Source: Cryptosporangium aurantiacum
GTDB lineage: Bacteria; Actinomycetota; Actinomycetes; Mycobacteriales; Cryptosporangiaceae
Assembly (NCBI RefSeq): GCF_900143005.1
Contig: NZ_FRCS01000019.1
Span: forward strand, 1 to 64,000
DNA: 64,000 nt
Direction: 5' to 3'
Part shown: one piece after another, positions 60,480-64,000 of the stretch
Numbering within the stretch: the first letter of the stretch is position 1
How the letters are laid out: each line of letters starts with the position of its first letter
Notes under the pieces: model-generated
Seen by the model: the letters and a program-made list of their open reading frames with translations, nothing else
Database searches by the model: none
What the model was told of the DNA's origin: nothing
Program-made: the position numbers and the translations under genes

Positions 60480-61748
60480 GTGGCACGACGTCGTGGCTTT
60501 TTTGCTGAGCTCAACCATCAGGCGCAGTTAGCCGAACGGCGCCGCCAGCAGCAGGCGCGGGCGCTCGCCCGGCAGCAGGTGGCCGCGTTCCGCGAGGCCG
60601 AACGGGCGCAGCGGGCGGCGGAGCGTGCTCGTGCCGCGGCCGTCCGCGCCGACGCGGCGGCCCGCCGGGAGGCCGAGCGGGAGTCCGCGCGGCTGTACGC
60701 GGAGGCGGTCAACGCCGTCGTCGCGGCCAAGAACGCCGAACTGGCCGACACGTACGCCCAGATCGACTCGTTGCTCGCAGCGACGCTCGACGTCGACGAC
60801 TACGTCGACCTGGAGCGCTTGCGCATCACCCGGGTGGACCATCCGCCGTTCGAGCCTGGTGACCTCGCCACTCCGCTGGCGCCCCCGCCGCCGCCCGTCT
60901 ACCCGCCGCAGCCCGAGTGGTGGGAGCCCAAACCGCCGGGCGTGCTGGGCGGGCGCCGCCGGTACGAGGAGGCGCTGGCGCAGGCCAGGGCGCAGTACGA
61001 GCGCGCGTGTTTCGAGGTGCGCCAGCAGGCCGAACAGGCTCACGCCGAGTACCAGGGACGGTACGCCGCGTACCAGCGGGCCGAGCAGCAGCGCCTGGCG
61101 GCGCTGGGTGACCTCCGGCGGCGGTACGAGACCGACTGCCGGCGGCGCGAACTGGAAGCGTCCGATCACAACGCGGACCTCGACCGGCTGATCAACGACC
61201 TGGCGTTCGACGTCGAGGCCGCGATCGACGAGTACGTGCGGATCGTGCTCTCGAACTCCGTGTATCCGGACTGCTTCCCGATCAGCCACGAGCACCAGTT
61301 CGACCTGGAGAGCCGCGAGCTGACGCTGACCGTCGAGGTGCCTTCTCCGGACAGCATGCCGACGGCGAAGGAGTACCGCTACGTCAAGGCGCGCGACGAG
61401 GTCGCGCCGACCGCGCTGCCGGTGCGCGAGCAGAAGGAGCGGTACGCGTCCGCGGTCTGGCAGGTCGCGATCCGCTCGCTGCACGAGGTGTTCGAGGCCG
61501 ACCGCGCCGGCCGAATCCGGTCGATCGCGCTGCGGGTGACCACCGCGAGCAACGACCCGGCGACCGGCCGGACCGTCTCCGTGCCGCTGGTGGTCGTCGG
61601 AGCCGACCGTTCGACGTTCTCGACGTTCGACCTCGCCAACGTCGTCCCGGCCGCAACGCTCGAGCATCTCGGCGCGGCGGTGTCCCGCAACCCGTTCGAC
61701 CTGTCCCCCGCCGACAGCGGCCGGGGCGTCCGCAGCCGGAGCCGCTGA
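60480..61748 (+). CDS. Coiled-coil protein with a C-terminal domain found beside nucleases
   Basis: A 422-residue protein. Residues 1-100 are an Arg/Ala/Glu-rich coiled coil; 125-155 a Pro-rich linker (PPPPPVYPPQPEWWEPKPPG); 160-225 a second coiled coil; 245-420 a globular domain (FPISHEHQFDLESRELTLTV, EYRYVKARDEVAPT, AVWQVAIRSLHEVFEADRAG, FDLANVVPAATLEHLGAAVS). I recall this last domain from actinobacterial proteins that carry a Mrr-type endonuclease, but no nuclease motif is present here. The next gene, 1 nt away, supplies a GIY-YIG-like domain. GTG start. A defence or DNA-processing role is conjecture. Confidence 0.65.
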   Translation: MARRRGFFAELNHQAQLAERRRQQQARALARQQVAAFREAERAQRAAERARAAAVRADAAARREAERESARLYAEAVNAVVAAKNAELADTYAQIDSLLAATLDVDDYVDLERLRITRVDHPPFEPGDLATPLAPPPPPVYPPQPEWWEPKPPGVLGGRRRYEEALAQARAQYERACFEVRQQAEQAHAEYQGRYAAYQRAEQQRLAALGDLRRRYETDCRRRELEASDHNADLDRLINDLAFDVEAAIDEYVRIVLSNSVYPDCFPISHEHQFDLESRELTLTVEVPSPDSMPTAKEYRYVKARDEVAPTALPVREQKERYASAVWQVAIRSLHEVFEADRAGRIRSIALRVTTASNDPATGRTVSVPLVVVGADRSTFSTFDLANVVPAATLEHLGAAVSRNPFDLSPADSGRGVRSRSR

Positions 61749-61749
61749 G

Positions 61750-63195
61750 ATGCGTTTTAATCCCCCGCCCGGTTGGCCGACGCCCCCGCCGGGCTGGACT
61801 CCGCCGAACGGGTGGCAGCCCGATCCGTCCTGGCCGACGCCGCCGCCCGGGTGGCAGCTCTGGGTTCCCGAGGCACCCACCGCACCGCCGCCCAGCGGCA
61901 CCGCTCCGGTGCCTCGTCCCCGCGTCGACCAGCCCGAGCGACGGCCGGAGTGGCGGCCGGAGCCGCAGGCGGAGCGGCGGCCGGAGCCGGAGTGGCGGCT
62001 GGACCCGCGGCCCGAGCCGGCCGCCCGGCCGGCGGAAACGACCGGAGGGCGGCACGCGGCTCCGGACAGCCCGGCGGACGACCGGGCGGCGCTGCTGGCC
62101 AGGATCACGGAGCTCGACCAGCAGCTCGCCACGGCCCGCGCGGGCGGGGGCGCCGTCGAGCTGGACGACCAGTTGGTCCTCCAGGAAGTCGGCATCTACC
62201 GCTACCACCATCCGCTGGAGGACGCCCCGGCCTACAAGGCGCGGCTGCGCGACCTCAACGACCGCGTCAAGGAGTTCGTCAAGCAGGGCGACGCGGTGCT
62301 CGCGGCCGACCTGTTCACGTTCGACGGCAGCCTCGCCAAAGGCCGCAAGATGGTCAAGGACCTGTCCCGGCTGATGCTGCGCGCCTACAACGCCGAAGCG
62401 GAGAACTGCGTCCGGTCGCTCCGCTCGGGCAACGTCACCACCGCCGTGCGCCGCTTGACGACGGCCGTCGACGCCATCGAGAAGCTCGGCGTCATCATGG
62501 AGATGCGGATCAACCCCGAGTATCACGCTCTGCGGATCGAGGAGCTCGAACTCACCGCGGACCACCAGATGAAGGTCCAGGAGGAGCGCGAGCGCGCCCG
62601 GGAGGAACGCGAAGCGCTGCGCGAGCAGAAGCGCGTCGAGCAGGAGCTGGCAGCGGAACGCGAGCGGCTGGAGAAGGAGCGGCAGCACTACCGGTCCGCG
62701 CTCGCGGCGCTGCAGGCCAAGGGTGACACGGAGGCCGCCGCGAACCTCGCCGAACGGCTCACCCAGATCGACGCGGCGATCGAGCAGAACGACTACCGCG
62801 CCGCCAATATCCGGGCTGGCTACGTCTACGTCATCTCGAACGTCGGCGCTTTCGGTCCCTCGGTGGTCAAGATCGGGATGACCCGCCGCGTCGAGCCCTA
62901 CGACCGCGTCCGGGAACTCGGCGACGCGTCGGTGCCGTTCCCGTTCGACGTGCACATCCTCTTCTTCTCCGACGACGCGGTCTCGCTGGAGAACGAGCTG
63001 CACAAGGCGTTCGCGCACCGGCGGCTGAACCTGGTCAACGAGCGTCGGGAGTTCTTCTTCGCCTCCCCCGCGGAGGTCCAGGAGGTGTTCGCGGAGAAGG
63101 TCGGCGGGCTGCTGGAGTTCCGGGAACAGCCCGAAGCCGATCAGTACTTCCAGAGCCGGGGCCAGTGGCCGCCGGTGACCACCGGGCCGCGATAG
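61750..63195 (+). CDS. DUF4041 plus T5orf172 (GIY-YIG-like) protein
   Basis: A 481-residue protein. Residues 1-100 are low-complexity, with repeated PPPGW-type and RRPEPEWR-type units. About 110-265 is DUF4041-like (LQEVGIYRYHHPLEDAPAYK, LSRLMLRAYNAEAENCVRSL); 270-345 a charged coiled coil; 355-440 the T5orf172 domain (GYVYVISNVGAFGP, VKIGMTRRVEP, SLENELHKAFAHRR), which carries GIY-YIG-type residues, including the Tyr, the Arg region and Glu in ENELH. Such domains also occur in phages. It forms a tight two-gene unit with the upstream coiled-coil gene. Confidence 0.78.
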   Translation: MRFNPPPGWPTPPPGWTPPNGWQPDPSWPTPPPGWQLWVPEAPTAPPPSGTAPVPRPRVDQPERRPEWRPEPQAERRPEPEWRLDPRPEPAARPAETTGGRHAAPDSPADDRAALLARITELDQQLATARAGGGAVELDDQLVLQEVGIYRYHHPLEDAPAYKARLRDLNDRVKEFVKQGDAVLAADLFTFDGSLAKGRKMVKDLSRLMLRAYNAEAENCVRSLRSGNVTTAVRRLTTAVDAIEKLGVIMEMRINPEYHALRIEELELTADHQMKVQEERERAREEREALREQKRVEQELAAERERLEKERQHYRSALAALQAKGDTEAAANLAERLTQIDAAIEQNDYRAANIRAGYVYVISNVGAFGPSVVKIGMTRRVEPYDRVRELGDASVPFPFDVHILFFSDDAVSLENELHKAFAHRRLNLVNERREFFFASPAEVQEVFAEKVGGLLEFREQPEADQYFQSRGQWPPVTTGPR

Positions 63196-63309
63196 CAGCC
63201 AACCGTCTACATTGCCAGGGAGTGTCGGGAGAGTTACATTTGGTAGCCCGGCTTCCGATTCGCACATGCCGTGTCGGTTGGTTCGCGGGTCGGTAGGAGG
63301 TGATCGGTA

Positions 63310-64000
63310 GTGGTCGCCGCCGAAGCCCCCGACCGGACGGTGGTCACCGTCGCAGCGCGGTCGCTCCGCGCCCGGCTGCCCGAACTCACCGACCGCCTGG
63401 TCGGCGAGTTCGCCGTCCGCGAGGAACTCGTCCTGGCCGACGAGGTCCGCAAGGCCCTCTGCCGGCTGTGTACCGACGGCCTCCGGGCCGCGATCGCGAT
63501 CCTCGAACATCCCGACGGCGACCGGGCCGACCTGCGGTTAGCCGCCGAGACCGGCACGCTCTGGGCCGCCCGCGGCCTTCCGCTGGACTCGCTGCTGCGC
63601 CTCTACCGGCTGGCCGGCCGGCTGCTCTGGGAGAACCTGCTGCAAGCCGCCGGCCCGGCCGGGGCGAGCACGCTCGTCCACCAGGCCGGGGCCGTCCTGC
63701 GCGGGATCGACCAGGAGTCCACCGCCGCTGCGGCCGCGTACCGGCAGGCCGAGCGTCGTCTGCTCCCCCGCGGCCAGCTGCGCGTCGCCGCGGCGATCGA
63801 CGCGCTACTGAGCGCCCGCCCGCCCGACGCCGCCGAGCTGGAGACCGCCGCCGACCTGCTCGACCTACCGGCGGCCGGACCGTACGTGGTCGCGGTGCAG
63901 CGTCCGGGCGCGCAGCGTTCGCTGGTCGCCGGGCACGGCCGCACCGGCCACCGCGGCATGCGATTCTGCTGGCGCCGGGGCCGGGACGCCGACCGCGTGC
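63310..64000 (+). CDS. PucR-like regulator, N-terminal part, cut by the right edge
   Basis: The frame from GTG 63310 stays open to the last base, 230 codons without a stop. It follows AGGAGGTG, a good ribosome-binding site. The N-terminal ~165 residues fit the RsbRD-like/PucR N-terminal helical domain (LPELTDRLVGEFAVREELVLADEVRKAL, LDSLLRLYRLAGRLLWENLL). Sequence beyond (LDLPAAGPYVVAVQRPG) begins the GGDEF-like linker of CdaR/PucR regulators; the C-terminal helix-turn-helix lies outside the window. Confidence 0.72.
   Translation, partial: MVAAEAPDRTVVTVAARSLRARLPELTDRLVGEFAVREELVLADEVRKALCRLCTDGLRAAIAILEHPDGDRADLRLAAETGTLWAARGLPLDSLLRLYRLAGRLLWENLLQAAGPAGASTLVHQAGAVLRGIDQESTAAAAAYRQAERRLLPRGQLRVAAAIDALLSARPPDAAELETAADLLDLPAAGPYVVAVQRPGAQRSLVAGHGRTGHRGMRFCWRRGRDADRV

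Noticed and set aside
61900-62040. Short tandem repeats as a CRISPR-like or recombination array
   Set aside because: They are codon repeats for RRPEP-type units within the coding frame, with no spacer structure.
1-64000. CRISPR arrays, rRNA genes, insertion sequences
   Set aside because: No regularly spaced repeat units, rRNA signature or transposase gene with inverted ends was seen by eye; a repeat-finder and covariance-model scan would be decisive.

Overview
The window is chromosomal DNA from a high-GC actinobacterium. Evidence: strong G/C third-position bias, many GTG starts, a MshB/Mca-type PIG-L deacetylase, a GlbO-type haemoglobin, HxlR, TetR and GntR regulators, and actinomycete-type conjugation genes (SpdB/DUF2637 and an FtsK-like TraB ATPase). 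Two methyl-accepting chemotaxis proteins suggest a motile lineage such as Cryptosporangium, Kineosporiaceae or Actinoplanes relatives. The genus cannot be fixed from the sequence.

Region 1, about 1-22,700, is an accretion of mobile elements on the 3' end of a tRNA-Leu(GAG) gene (22,610-22,692, minus). It contains a decayed AbiEii-type toxin with an intact-looking partner, a first serine recombinase (2,015-3,412), and a three-gene defence-type cassette (DUF499 ATPase, DUF1156 DNA methylase, SNF2 helicase with a DUF3883-like end) that is visibly richer in A+T than its surroundings. Next comes a conjugative-element module: two XRE/DUF5919-like paralogues, a tandem GntR repressor, HD and NUDIX proteins, small transfer proteins, SpdB, TraB and a second serine recombinase whose last codons run into the tRNA. 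Two imperfect ~70-nt repeats (836-906 and 3,497-3,566) begin with the same GTGTCCGAG as the tRNA end and each contain a conserved 15-codon mini-ORF. I read the arrangement as two elements inserted in tandem at one site, each with its recombinase at the right end.

Region 2, 22,700-32,000: a wrecked two-component system (response regulator with an internal deletion, kinase with a nonsense codon and lost N-terminus), a pentapeptide/DinB protein, a catabolic operon (GntR regulator, MHS-type transporter, split transketolase, SDR), a SnoaL-like protein and a divergent TetR regulator, with candidate operators.

Region 3, 32,000-64,000: ordinary chromosomal genes, mostly single or in pairs: two chemoreceptors, a PIG-L deacetylase, CorA, haemoglobin, aldo/keto reductase, phosphatases, an MTHFR-like protein, an ABC exporter with a downstream two-component system, a lipoprotein, a redoxin and a P450, HxlR/MFS, a MerR-PP2C fusion, a nucleotidase-like protein, and a coiled-coil/GIY-YIG gene pair. 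A 42-residue Tyr/Asp-rich microprotein gene sits at 52,065-52,193. The right edge cuts a PucR-like regulator. No rRNA gene, CRISPR array or complete insertion sequence was seen.
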